A stretch of DNA of 64,000 nt from positions 310,001 to 374,000 of the forward strand of contig JBJKYL010000019.1 of assembly GCA_045561055.1 (NCBI GenBank), in the 5' to 3' direction. This document shows positions 1-7,779 of this stretch, piece by piece; the first letter of the stretch is position 1; every line of letters starts with the position of its first letter. The notes beneath the pieces were generated by a model. The model made no database searches. It saw nothing but the letters and a program-made list of their open reading frames with translations, and was not told the origin of the DNA. A program made the position numbers and the translations under genes. The DNA is from SMWC01 sp045561055 (lineage in GTDB: Bacteria > Pseudomonadota > Gammaproteobacteria > Steroidobacterales > Rariloculaceae).

Positions 1-205
1 CGATTCAGTTTGGATTGAACCTGTGTGTCCATGGTATTACCTGATACTGGCCGTGATTTCCTCAACTTTCGACCACGACGACGCTGTTTCCATTCACTTA
101 TTCCGGAGTGTTGACGAAAAGTTTGTGCATTGCAATAGGCGTTGTTCTGGGCCAACATTATGTAGCCAAACCTTTAGTCTTAAAGGAGGCTGCGGCTAGA
201 CAGAA
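1..205. other. Leader region with no assignable gene
   Basis: One plus-strand frame is open from base 2 to about 200, but its translation has no family resemblance and does not look like the C-terminus of an acetolactate synthase large subunit, the usual upstream neighbour of ilvH. The only clear signal is AAAGGAGG at about 182-189, a strong Shine-Dalgarno sequence lying about 16 bases before the ilvH start, longer than usual spacing. Confidence 0.4.
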
Positions 206-703
206 ATGAGACATATCATAACTATACTGTTGCAGAATGAAGCAGGCGCCCTTGCTCGGGTAGCTAACCTGTTCTCGACGCGTGGCTACAATATTGAGAG
301 CCTTAACGTTGCTCCGACTAACGACCCGATTGTGTCTCGGCTGACGCTTGTGACGAGGGGGTCCGACGAGGCGATCGATCAGATATCCAAGCAACTGGCG
401 AAGCTAGTTGATGTTGTTAACATTGTCGATATGACTGATGACGATCATATTGAGCGGGAGTTAGCGTTGATTAAGTTGCAGTTGCATGAACGTAGTGGTG
501 AGGATATATCGGGGTTGGTCAGGCAATCCGGTGCTCGGATATTGGACGATCATGAGGGGTACTTTACGGTTGAGCTGATTGGGGGTAGCCAGGATATCGA
601 TCGTTTTATGGCCGACGTCGCTGACCTTGCGGAGATTCTAACGGTGGTTCGCAGCGGCGCGATGGCGGCAGCTCGGGGTGAGCCGGTCCTGATGCCTTCG
701 TAG
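206..703 (+). CDS. ilvH: Acetolactate synthase small (regulatory) subunit
   Basis: Regulatory subunit of acetohydroxyacid synthase, first step of branched-chain amino acid synthesis; it binds valine and controls the catalytic subunit in the cytoplasm. At 165 residues it has the usual length of the short IlvH/IlvN type. The N-terminal ACT domain is clear (about residues 2-76): ITILLQNEAGALARVANLF followed by RGYNIESLNV is the classical signature. The C-terminal domain (about 80-160) contains the conserved ELALIKL and SGARILD segments. The catalytic ilvI/ilvB gene is not within the 205 bases upstream, so the pair is separated or the upstream gene ends outside the window. The ATG is preceded by a strong but distant Shine-Dalgarno at 182-189. 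Confidence 0.95.
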   Translation: MRHIITILLQNEAGALARVANLFSTRGYNIESLNVAPTNDPIVSRLTLVTRGSDEAIDQISKQLAKLVDVVNIVDMTDDDHIERELALIKLQLHERSGEDISGLVRQSGARILDDHEGYFTVELIGGSQDIDRFMADVADLAEILTVVRSGAMAAARGEPVLMPS

Positions 704-735
704 GGCTTTTATCTCGTCCTTTCCGGACAACTCAC

Positions 736-1893
736 ATGGTTAATAAATCAAAATCAATTACCGCGACGCGACTCGCCGAGGCTAAACGGCTCGTTCTGAA
801 GATCGGTTCCTCGTTGTTTGTTAATTCCGAGAGCGGTGAACTTGACCGGGAGTGGCTCGAAGAGTTGTGCGTTGAAGTAGCCGAGATGCACCAGAAAGGG
901 CAAGAGGTCATTATCGTTTCATCAGGGGCTATTGCCCTAGGCGCGACCCAGCTCGGGGTAAATATCGCAAGAGCACGGCTGGAAGAGAGCCAAGCTGCTG
1001 CTGCGGCCGGCCAGATTCAACTCGCGCATGCCTATCAGGAAATTCTCGGCAGACACAGCATCAATGCAGCCCAGATTCTATTGACGCTCGATGACAGCGA
1101 AAGCCGGCGGCGCTATTTGAATGCGGCGAGTACGCTTTTCATGTTACTAAAATGCCGTGCGGTACCCATCGTCAATGAAAATGACACGGTTGCTACTCAG
1201 GAGATTCGTTACGGTGATAACGATCGGCTTGCGGCTCGGGTCGCACAGATGGTAAGCGCAGATTGCCTTGTGCTGTTGTCGGACGTCGATGGGCTATATA
1301 CGAGCGATCCGCGAACGGATTCTAGCGCTGAACATATACCGGAAATCACGGAACTAAAGAGAGAGTATTGGGATATGGCCGGTGGTCCGGGCTCAAATCA
1401 TGGTTCTGGTGGAATGCAGACTAAACTCGACGCAGCCCGTATCGCAATGGGTGCTGGCTGCCGGGTCCTTATCGCTCCAGGTCAGGTTACACGACCAATT
1501 GAGGCCATGCGGAATGGCGGTCGGGTAACCTGGTTTCTGCCTAGCTCAACTCCGCGTGCAGCACGTAAGCAATGGATAGCGGGGACCTTACAACCTAAGG
1601 GAGACCTCTTCGTTGATGATGGTGCAAAGGAGGCGTTGGTAGCGGGGAAAAGCCTACTGCCCGCAGGCATAACGCGGATTGGTGGTGAATTTGACCGCGG
1701 CGATGCGGTGCGCGTCGTAGACCACTCCGGCTCGGAAATAGGCCGTGGTCTTTGTGCCTATGGTGCGGCGGATGCGCGCGCTATCGCGGGGCGACATTCC
1801 AATACGATTGCCAGTGTTTTGGACTATCACGGCCGAGATGAGATGATTCATCGCGACGATTTGGTTCTGACTGAGGCAGACACCGGGACATGA
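736..1893 (+). CDS. proB: Glutamate 5-kinase (proline synthesis)
   Basis: Phosphorylates glutamate to gamma-glutamyl phosphate, the first step of proline synthesis. The N-terminal amino-acid kinase domain (about 1-265) shows VLKIGSSLF, IIVSSGAIALG, PIVNENDTV, RYGDNDRLAA and GSGGMQTKLDAAR, all standard ProB motifs. A C-terminal PUA domain (about 285-375) follows, so this is the long form found in most proteobacteria. The stop codon overlaps the proA start by 4 bases (ATGA), so the two are translationally coupled. Feedback inhibition by proline is expected from the family, not visible here. Confidence 0.96.
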   Translation: MVNKSKSITATRLAEAKRLVLKIGSSLFVNSESGELDREWLEELCVEVAEMHQKGQEVIIVSSGAIALGATQLGVNIARARLEESQAAAAAGQIQLAHAYQEILGRHSINAAQILLTLDDSESRRRYLNAASTLFMLLKCRAVPIVNENDTVATQEIRYGDNDRLAARVAQMVSADCLVLLSDVDGLYTSDPRTDSSAEHIPEITELKREYWDMAGGPGSNHGSGGMQTKLDAARIAMGAGCRVLIAPGQVTRPIEAMRNGGRVTWFLPSSTPRAARKQWIAGTLQPKGDLFVDDGAKEALVAGKSLLPAGITRIGGEFDRGDAVRVVDHSGSEIGRGLCAYGAADARAIAGRHSNTIASVLDYHGRDEMIHRDDLVLTEADTGT

Positions 1894-3188
1894 CAACAAA
1901 CGGTAGACCATTGGTTGAAGAGATGGGTGACGGCTTGCTGGAGCAGATGCAACGGTTGGGCCAAGCTGCAAAAAAGGCTGCCGATCTCCTCGGGCGGGCC
2001 AATGCAAATAGTAAAAACGCGGCACTGCTTGGGGCGGCCGAGGCCATGCGCGATTCGGTAGAAGATATTCTTGCGGCGAACGATATTGATTTCAGGAACG
2101 GCCAAGACCGTGGCTTATCGGCGGCTATGCTGGATCGATTGAAGTTAACGCCAGAACGAATAGAAGGCATTTCACTTGGCTTGGAGAGTATTGCCGCTCT
2201 GCCTGAAAATATTGGCGAGATCAGTGCTGAGTGGGAACGGCCCAACGGCTTGATCATTCAGCGCGTGCGTGTGCCGTTAGGGGTTATCGGTATCATTTAC
2301 GAGAGTCGGCCGAACGTGACCGCTGATGCTGGTGGGCTCTGTCTGAAGGGTGGTAATGCAGTTATCCTTAGAGGTGGCACCGAGGCCGTCGAGTCCAACA
2401 CAATAATCCATAGCTGTCTCGTAGCTGGCCTAGTTTCCGCTGGCTTGCCCGAGACGTCGATTCAAAGGATACCGACTCAGGACCGCGAAGCTGTCGGCAT
2501 TCTTCTGCGAGACATGGCGGAGTACGTTGATGTCGTCGTTCCGCGTGGCGGCAAGAATCTTATCGCACGCGTTCAGACAGACGCGCGAGTTCCTGTTATG
2601 GGTCATCTGGAAGGGCTTTGTCACACCTATGTTCATGGTGGTGCCGATCTTGATATGGCACGGGCGATCTGCGTTAACGCAAAGATGCGGCGCACGGGCA
2701 TTTGCGGTGCGACTGAAGCAATTCTCGTCGACGCGGCTGTTGCGGACTCACATTTGGTCCCAATCATTGCTGATCTCATCGCTGCAGGTTGCGAGGTGAG
2801 GGGGGATAGGCGAACCCAGGAAGCCAATTCTCGCGTTAAGCCGGCTCTAGACACTGATTGGGGTACTGAGTTTTTAGACGCAATCGTTGTTGTGCGTATT
2901 GTCGAAGGCCTTGATGAAGCGTTGGACTATATTCGCCGTTATGGTTCCCAGCACACAGATGCAATCGTCACAGCGGACGAAAAAAGTGCCGATCGTTTCC
3001 TAACGGAACTCGACAGCGCAATCGTCATGCACAATGCATCTACTCAGTATGCAGACGGTGGCGAGTTCGGTATGGGGGCGGAAATCGGTATCGCGACCGG
3101 ACGGATTCACGCTCGCGGCCCTGTAGGCGCGGAGCAACTGACTAGTTATAAATACGTTGTCAGAGGGACTGGGCAGACGCGCCCCTGA
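1890..3188 (+). CDS. proA: Gamma-glutamyl phosphate reductase
   Basis: NADPH-dependent reduction of gamma-glutamyl phosphate to glutamate-5-semialdehyde, second step of proline synthesis. The 432-residue length fits the family. Aldehyde-dehydrogenase-fold motifs include PLGVIGIIYESRPNVTADA, KGGNAVILRGG, VPRGGKNLI and the catalytic cysteine region MRRTGICGATEAILVD. The C-terminal DSAIVMHNASTQYADGGEFGMGAEIGI stretch is typical, quoted here only in outline by its start DSAIVMHNAST. It starts inside the proB stop codon (ATGA overlap), forming a proBA operon. Close to certain by motif and context. Confidence 0.96.
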   Translation: MTTNGRPLVEEMGDGLLEQMQRLGQAAKKAADLLGRANANSKNAALLGAAEAMRDSVEDILAANDIDFRNGQDRGLSAAMLDRLKLTPERIEGISLGLESIAALPENIGEISAEWERPNGLIIQRVRVPLGVIGIIYESRPNVTADAGGLCLKGGNAVILRGGTEAVESNTIIHSCLVAGLVSAGLPETSIQRIPTQDREAVGILLRDMAEYVDVVVPRGGKNLIARVQTDARVPVMGHLEGLCHTYVHGGADLDMARAICVNAKMRRTGICGATEAILVDAAVADSHLVPIIADLIAAGCEVRGDRRTQEANSRVKPALDTDWGTEFLDAIVVVRIVEGLDEALDYIRRYGSQHTDAIVTADEKSADRFLTELDSAIVMHNASTQYADGGEFGMGAEIGIATGRIHARGPVGAEQLTSYKYVVRGTGQTRP

Positions 3189-3267
3189 TATACGTCTTAT
3201 GATCGAGTAGGGTAAAGCATCCTAGCGCGAGGTTGATAAAATCCTTAACTAATTATTGGAAGCAAGA

Positions 3268-4281
3268 ATGACGTCTATCTTGATGAATACCATAAAAGTG
3301 CTAATCTCGCTGCTGTTAGTGGCGTTAGCAAGTTTTACGCTCGGCTATGCGGCATCTGCGCCGCTAAATCGCCTGCCTGCCGACGTGCTTGATGTCGTGC
3401 CTCCTTCATCTAGAGTCAGTGGCCCTCCTGGGAAAATGACGATCCGTCAGGGCAGTTGCCGTAGTATCGCTCTATCTGATATCCGTCGCCGGATCGTCGA
3501 TATAGCTACTCAAGAGTGGGGTTATTTTGGTTTCAGTGTTGTCGATCAGACGAGTCAGGATCCTGAGCGGTCGTCGCCCCGAAGTATTCGTCGGCCATCA
3601 CGATTGGCGTCTTGGGAATCTCTGCGCGTGGCCGATACCATTGCCGGCTACTGGACCGTTACCCCAGATGGTAGCTGGATAATCGAGCGCCAAAATCGTG
3701 TCTGGAGTGGTCCTACTGGTCCCTCGACGCGTTGGCGTGATCCCTGGTCCGCTGCATTTATTTCATGGGTGATGTGCGAAGGCGGCTTCGCGGAGTCGAA
3801 TCAATTTCGGCGGGCTATCGCCCACCACATCTACATCGATCAGGCTATTCGGGTGCGTGACAACGGTGTAGAGCAGGCCGCGTTTGCCGCTTACGATGTC
3901 GGTGAAGTGGATATTGAACCTGGGGATTTACTCTGTACTGCACGTCGCGCGGCTTATCGCACGCTTAACGAACGGCGCGATCATCTCGGTATTGGTGCGC
4001 GAACGCACTGCGATATTGTGGTCAAACTTGACGAAGTAAATCAACGTATTCTTGCGATCGGCGGCAATGTTCGTGGCTCAGTGCGTCTCAAAATATTGCC
4101 CGCGTTTCGCATCCAGAGTGGGCCCCTGCAGGCGGTAGATCAGTCGATGATCCCGAATGGCCGTGCTGTATTCGCCCATCTCAAATTGCGAGCCGATTCC
4201 GTTGAGACGGACGTGCTGGATAATAGTCCAACAATTAAGGCACTTGGAAAGCGCCACGAAGTTCTGTCGTTGATGAACTAG
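3268..4281 (+). CDS. DUF2272 domain protein, probably exported
   Basis: The function is unknown. The N-terminus carries one hydrophobic segment (KVLISLLLVALASFTLGYA), so the protein is secreted or anchored in the inner membrane. The body resembles DUF2272: RRIVDIATQEWGYFGF, a central PWSAAFISWVMCEGGF block that looks like a papain/NlpC-type cysteine region, then HHIYIDQAIR, EPGDLLC and HCDIVVKL, ending in AIGGNV. The order of a Ser/Cys block, then DLLC, then HCDIV is reminiscent of NlpC/P60-like amidases; that is inference. I chose ATG 3268, preceded by GGAAG at 3258-3262, over an in-frame TTG at 3256. It follows proA by about 80 bases and may be co-transcribed. Confidence 0.75.
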   Translation: MTSILMNTIKVLISLLLVALASFTLGYAASAPLNRLPADVLDVVPPSSRVSGPPGKMTIRQGSCRSIALSDIRRRIVDIATQEWGYFGFSVVDQTSQDPERSSPRSIRRPSRLASWESLRVADTIAGYWTVTPDGSWIIERQNRVWSGPTGPSTRWRDPWSAAFISWVMCEGGFAESNQFRRAIAHHIYIDQAIRVRDNGVEQAAFAAYDVGEVDIEPGDLLCTARRAAYRTLNERRDHLGIGARTHCDIVVKLDEVNQRILAIGGNVRGSVRLKILPAFRIQSGPLQAVDQSMIPNGRAVFAHLKLRADSVETDVLDNSPTIKALGKRHEVLSLMN

Positions 4282-4325
4282 TTTTTGGGTATGCTCTTTG
4301 GGGACGTACGGAGTTCCTTTCGGCG

Positions 4326-4548
4326 CTACTCAACGAAGCAATTGTAATCTTCCACTTCCAGACACCAGTAAGTCTCGCGGGTTCCGTAAAAATTAACGGG
4401 TCCCAGTGAATTGCTTCGTAGTTGAACTGGGTTCCACTTCGATCGTGGTCAGGTTATCGAGGTTGCAGTAGAACGCTGAGCCATGATGTGTGATAGCCAT
4501 AGTGGGTCCCAGAGCTAGTAAGCAGATCAAATCAATATGACGCAACAT
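4326..4548 (-). pseudogene. Small secreted protein, probably frameshifted
   Basis: On the minus strand an ATG at 4548 begins a signal-peptide-like segment (LICLLALGPTMA) followed by FYCNLDNLTTIEVEP; this frame stops at 4393. The neighbouring frame continues just after IEVEP with NFYGTRETYWCLEVEDYN and CFVE, then stops at 4326. Joined by a one-base shift the two parts would give a roughly 70-residue exported protein with paired cysteines. The coding character of both halves is the only evidence, and I do not recognise a family. It could also be two chance reading frames. Confidence 0.3.
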
Positions 4549-4685
4549 GCCGTGAATCCTTACATCCGACCGAACGGTAAAATTATAAGTTAGCATTTTG
4601 TGCTTCAATGCGGTAACCGTCCGGCTACGCTCGTAGAATGGGACTGAAACAACATTGTAGTATGGTCAAAAATAAGGAGACTCAC

Positions 4686-5342
4686 TTGGCTTTATTAGCA
4701 ATTCCGACTGACGATGATGCGACGCCCGAGCAGGCGGTTCTGTTCAGGCACGGTAAGAAACTGCTCGGTCGTGTCGCAAACGCTGTTCGCGTCGCCTCAC
4801 ATTCGCCTAAGCTGGCGCAATCGATTTTTGGATTTATCGTTGCTGCGCTGCGCGAAGAAGTGACAGAAATTTTGCCACTTCGTACCAAGGTTCTTGTGAT
4901 ATTAAAAACTTCAACACTGAATGCTTGTGAATACTGAACTAGTCATAACATTACGCTCGGTCGAGCGGTAGATATCACCGAAGATACAATCGAAGCGCTG
5001 AAGGGCGATTACCTAAACTCAGATCATTTTAGTAGAGCAGAGATGGCCGCGATGAGGTGGGCCGAGGTTCTAACACTAAAGCAATATCACGGTACGCCAG
5101 GCCAGTCACCACAGAGTGTTGAGGTTATGGCTATGCTCAAAGAAAGCTATGACGAAGCGCAAATTGTCGAGATCACAATGGTGTCGGGATTCTTCAATTT
5201 CTGGAATCGTTTTACAGATGGATTGCAGATTGATTTAGAGGATGACCCACTAATGAAATTGATCCAGAAGTCCGCTCGCGTGGATCCAAGTGATTACGTT
5301 GCGTTTATGCGCGACTGCTGGTGGAACCGTGCTGAGTCTTAA
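4686..5342 (+). CDS. AhpD-like/CMD-family selenoprotein (CxxU), TGA read as selenocysteine
   Basis: The reading frame runs from TTG 4686 (AAGGAG at 4674-4679, 6-base spacing) to TAA 5340 with a single in-frame TGA at 4935-4937. That TGA falls exactly where the second cysteine of the AhpD/carboxymuconolactone decarboxylase redox motif belongs: NACEY-TGA-TSHN, that is Cys81-x-x-Sec84 followed by His87. Downstream the same frame continues for 134 codons with family-like sequence (AVDITEDTIEALKG, EMAAMRWAEVL, IVEITMVSGFFNFWNRF). A hairpin of bacterial SECIS type begins 16 bases after the TGA. The product would be a 218-residue cytosolic thiol/selenol oxidoreductase or peroxidase-type enzyme; the substrate is unknown. 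CxxU AhpD-like selenoproteins are a known bacterial class. As two ordinary genes, the first would end right after its catalytic cysteine and the second would lack any active site. Sec machinery (selA, selB, selC, selD) is not in the window. Confidence 0.88.
4951..4971 (+). promoter_or_regulatory. Candidate bacterial SECIS element
   Basis: CGCTC (4954-4958) pairs perfectly with GAGCG (4963-4967) around the four-base loop GGTC. With one bulged G (4968) the stem extends by three more pairs (TTA 4951-4953 with TAG 4969-4971). The loop starts 21 bases after the TGA at 4935-4937, and its first two bases are G, matching the published general features of bacterial SECIS elements. GGUC also occurs in the apical loop of the E. 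coli fdhF SECIS. In the cell it would bind SelB carrying Sec-tRNA. The pairing is seen; the function is inferred. Confidence 0.8.
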
Positions 5343-5438
5343 TGGGGGGGCGGAATGAACTAAAGGATTGATTTATCATGACAGTAGGGGATCGGAATAA
5401 GTTACATTGGCATTGAAAAGACTCTGTGGGGAGTTTTA

Positions 5439-6080
5439 ATGAATCGTATAGCAGCAACTCTGGTTTTCGCGGTCATCGTGCTGTGCCCTGCGCTTTCCTT
5501 GGCTCAGGGTTGGCGGCTTTATGCCAACCAGGAAGATTATTTCAGTGTAAATTTTCCAGGAGAACCGGAGATTGAGAAGGCTATCTATAATTCCGAGTTT
5601 GGTGCGCAATTTCCCTCACGTGTCTACAGCGTTCGAAATTCGTCAGGATTTTTTACTGTAAATGTGGTTGATTTCCGTGATGCGCAGCGGATACATATTG
5701 AGCTGATGGCTAACGAGTCGGAAGCCTTGCAGTATCAAGCCAGGAATAGATGGATTAACGATCAGCGTGCCGCTATGGCACGTGCCGCTACGGAATTTCG
5801 TCAGCGTGGCGGTACTGTCACCTATGACGCTTGGGCTCATATCGATCACGTTGAAGGGCATCAGCTTCAGATCAGTAATTTCGACGGCACACGAACTTTC
5901 GTGGGGATTTTCTTCCATGCTAAGGGGCGCATGCTCTATGTACTAGAGGCTACCGTTTCCCCGACGTCGCCGCCACCCGGACAGTTTCAACAGTCCCTAC
6001 AGTTTCTCGATGAGTATGGTAATCGCATTCGCTATGATTTTGATCCTGAAGGTATTACCACACGCCGGCCGGATTACTGA
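5439..6080 (+). CDS. Secreted protein of unknown function
   Basis: The 213-residue product has a clear signal peptide (MNRIAATLVFAVIVLCPALS, cleavage after LAQ or nearby), so it is probably periplasmic. The mature part begins GWRLYANQEDYFSVNFPGEP, a pattern common in small exported proteins that carry a psbP/MOG1-like fold, but I cannot assign a family. The C-terminus has FQQSLQFLDEYGNRIRYD. The start has GGGGAG about six bases upstream. It follows the selenoprotein gene by 96 bases and may share its transcript. Function not known. Confidence 0.75.
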   Translation: MNRIAATLVFAVIVLCPALSLAQGWRLYANQEDYFSVNFPGEPEIEKAIYNSEFGAQFPSRVYSVRNSSGFFTVNVVDFRDAQRIHIELMANESEALQYQARNRWINDQRAAMARAATEFRQRGGTVTYDAWAHIDHVEGHQLQISNFDGTRTFVGIFFHAKGRMLYVLEATVSPTSPPPGQFQQSLQFLDEYGNRIRYDFDPEGITTRRPDY

Positions 6081-6177
6081 TAGGGTAGCGTAGTTTCCTA
6101 GTATCATTCTCCCGCAGGAACTATCATTGGTTGCAGTGAGAACGGCTATTGATTCAGAAGAAAATCGGAGTGCCTGC

Positions 6178-7752
6178 ATGAGCAATAAATACCAGTTGTT
6201 AGCTATTACCTTCTTCCTAGGTTTCTCGCTCAGTGGGTATGCATATGACTGCGAGGTCTCGTCGTTCGAGCCGCTTGCCGCGGACTCTCGATATGGTGTG
6301 ACGATTACGAGCGCTGAATTCGTGGACGAGACCGGCGGTTACTGTCGCGTCGAAGGTGTGATTGCCAACGATGACGGCCGAAGTCAGATCAAATTTAGAC
6401 TCCGCTTTCCGGATGTAGCAACCTGGAACGGTCGTTTTCTCGTTAGTGGTAACGGCGGTACTGCGGGCTCATTTCAAAGTGAAAATCGGGTACAGGTTGC
6501 GTTGGAACTCGGATACGCGACAGGACAAACCGACACAGGTCACAGCGCACCTGATAGATTTGGATTAGAGGATTGGCTCATGAAGGAGCTCGAGTCCGGT
6601 GTCATTGTTCCCAATTATGTGGCAATCGACAACTTCGCGTATCAGTCGATTCATCTAACGACCGTCGTCGGTAAACAATTCGTTGACGCATTCTATGCAC
6701 GGGAACCGGAGTATTCGTACTACTTAGGTTGTTCTACAGGTGGGCGTCAGGGTTTGAAGGCTATGCAACGGTACCCTAACGACTTCGATGGAATCGTCGC
6801 TGGAGCACCCGTCTTTTCTTTGACACGGTTAAATATGTCGCAAGTTTGGACTGCCCAACGGGTTGCGGAACTGGATGCTGCGGGAGAATCTCTTGTGCCC
6901 GAACAATTAGACCTGATAAAGCGTAGTTCTGTGGGTATGTGCGATGCGCTTGACGGGGTTACGGATCGGATCATCGATGACCCGCTAAAATGCGCTTTTG
7001 ACCCAGCCATGCTCCAGTGCTCCGTGTCAGAATCATCGCCGCAATGTCTCACCGATAGACAGGTTCAGTTCGTTCGATCGATCTACCATGGTCCGGTAAC
7101 CGCAGCTGGAGAACGGATCTATCCCGGCCGGGCCCGCGGAAGCGAAGGAAGTAGCCCGGGTGGTATGGGAGGCTGGATGGATCTGCTGCCATCGCCTACA
7201 TGTCGTTTTTGCGATTTAGTGTCTCGCGCCTGGTATCAGGATCCGGACCGCAACATGCTCGAGGAGTTCAGTATAGATAATTTCGAGGATGTTGCGGCTG
7301 CCGATTCCTCCTATTACTCTGGCGTAACCCGTGCCGATAATCCCGACGTGACGCCTTTCGTCCAAAGCGGTGGTAAAGCTATTCTTTACCACGGCTTGAG
7401 TGATCCAGGCGTGACGCCGGTGACCACAATCGAAATCTACGAGGCGATGGAAGATACGGTCTCGCGTAAGCGCGGTGAGTCGGATTTCAGAGAGCACTTG
7501 CGATTGTTCCTAGCACCTGGGATGGGACATTGTGGGGGTGGCGACGGTCCCAACGATTATCTTCGACCGGCACTGGAGGCGATCGATGCCTGGGTTTCCG
7601 AAGACACGGCGCCAGATTCGATCGTGGTAAGCCACAGCCAGCGCGGTTTGTCGCGCCCTTGGTGTCCGTATCCTCAGGTTGCGAGACCAAGAGAGCCAAA
7701 CCTCGACTCGAATGACGCTGCAAACTTCCAATGCGTCAATCCACCAGAATAA
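6178..7752 (+). CDS. Tannase/feruloyl esterase family secreted hydrolase
   Basis: Exported alpha/beta hydrolase of the tannase/feruloyl esterase family, which cleaves aromatic ester bonds such as gallate or ferulate esters. A signal peptide is present (LLAITFFLGFSLSGYA). The nucleophile motif is GCSTGGRQGLKAMQRYPNDF, a diagnostic element with Ser between Cys and Thr. The acidic and histidine parts are recognisable near the C-terminus: AILYHGLSDPGVTP supplies the Asp, and GMGHCGGGDGPNDY the His next to a Cys that typically forms a disulfide with the nucleophile-adjacent Cys. Start 6178 was chosen over 6127 because of GGAG six to seven bases upstream and because the signal peptide then lies at the N-terminus. 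Substrate unknown. Confidence 0.88.
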   Translation: MSNKYQLLAITFFLGFSLSGYAYDCEVSSFEPLAADSRYGVTITSAEFVDETGGYCRVEGVIANDDGRSQIKFRLRFPDVATWNGRFLVSGNGGTAGSFQSENRVQVALELGYATGQTDTGHSAPDRFGLEDWLMKELESGVIVPNYVAIDNFAYQSIHLTTVVGKQFVDAFYAREPEYSYYLGCSTGGRQGLKAMQRYPNDFDGIVAGAPVFSLTRLNMSQVWTAQRVAELDAAGESLVPEQLDLIKRSSVGMCDALDGVTDRIIDDPLKCAFDPAMLQCSVSESSPQCLTDRQVQFVRSIYHGPVTAAGERIYPGRARGSEGSSPGGMGGWMDLLPSPTCRFCDLVSRAWYQDPDRNMLEEFSIDNFEDVAAADSSYYSGVTRADNPDVTPFVQSGGKAILYHGLSDPGVTPVTTIEIYEAMEDTVSRKRGESDFREHLRLFLAPGMGHCGGGDGPNDYLRPALEAIDAWVSEDTAPDSIVVSHSQRGLSRPWCPYPQVARPREPNLDSNDAANFQCVNPPE

Positions 7753-7779
7753 GCTTGGTGGGTTTGACGCTATTGAGTA

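Noticed and set aside
1..205. End of an acetolactate synthase large subunit gene
   Set aside because: No frame shows the conserved IlvB/IlvI C-terminal sequence.
4638..4937. Stand-alone 99-residue AhpD-like gene ending at the TGA
   Set aside because: The stop falls right after the first active-site cysteine and the frame continues with homologous sequence to 5342, so it is better explained as Sec decoding.
5043..5342. Separate 99-residue gene starting at ATG 5043
   Set aside because: It lacks an own ribosome site and an active site, and is in frame with the upstream part.
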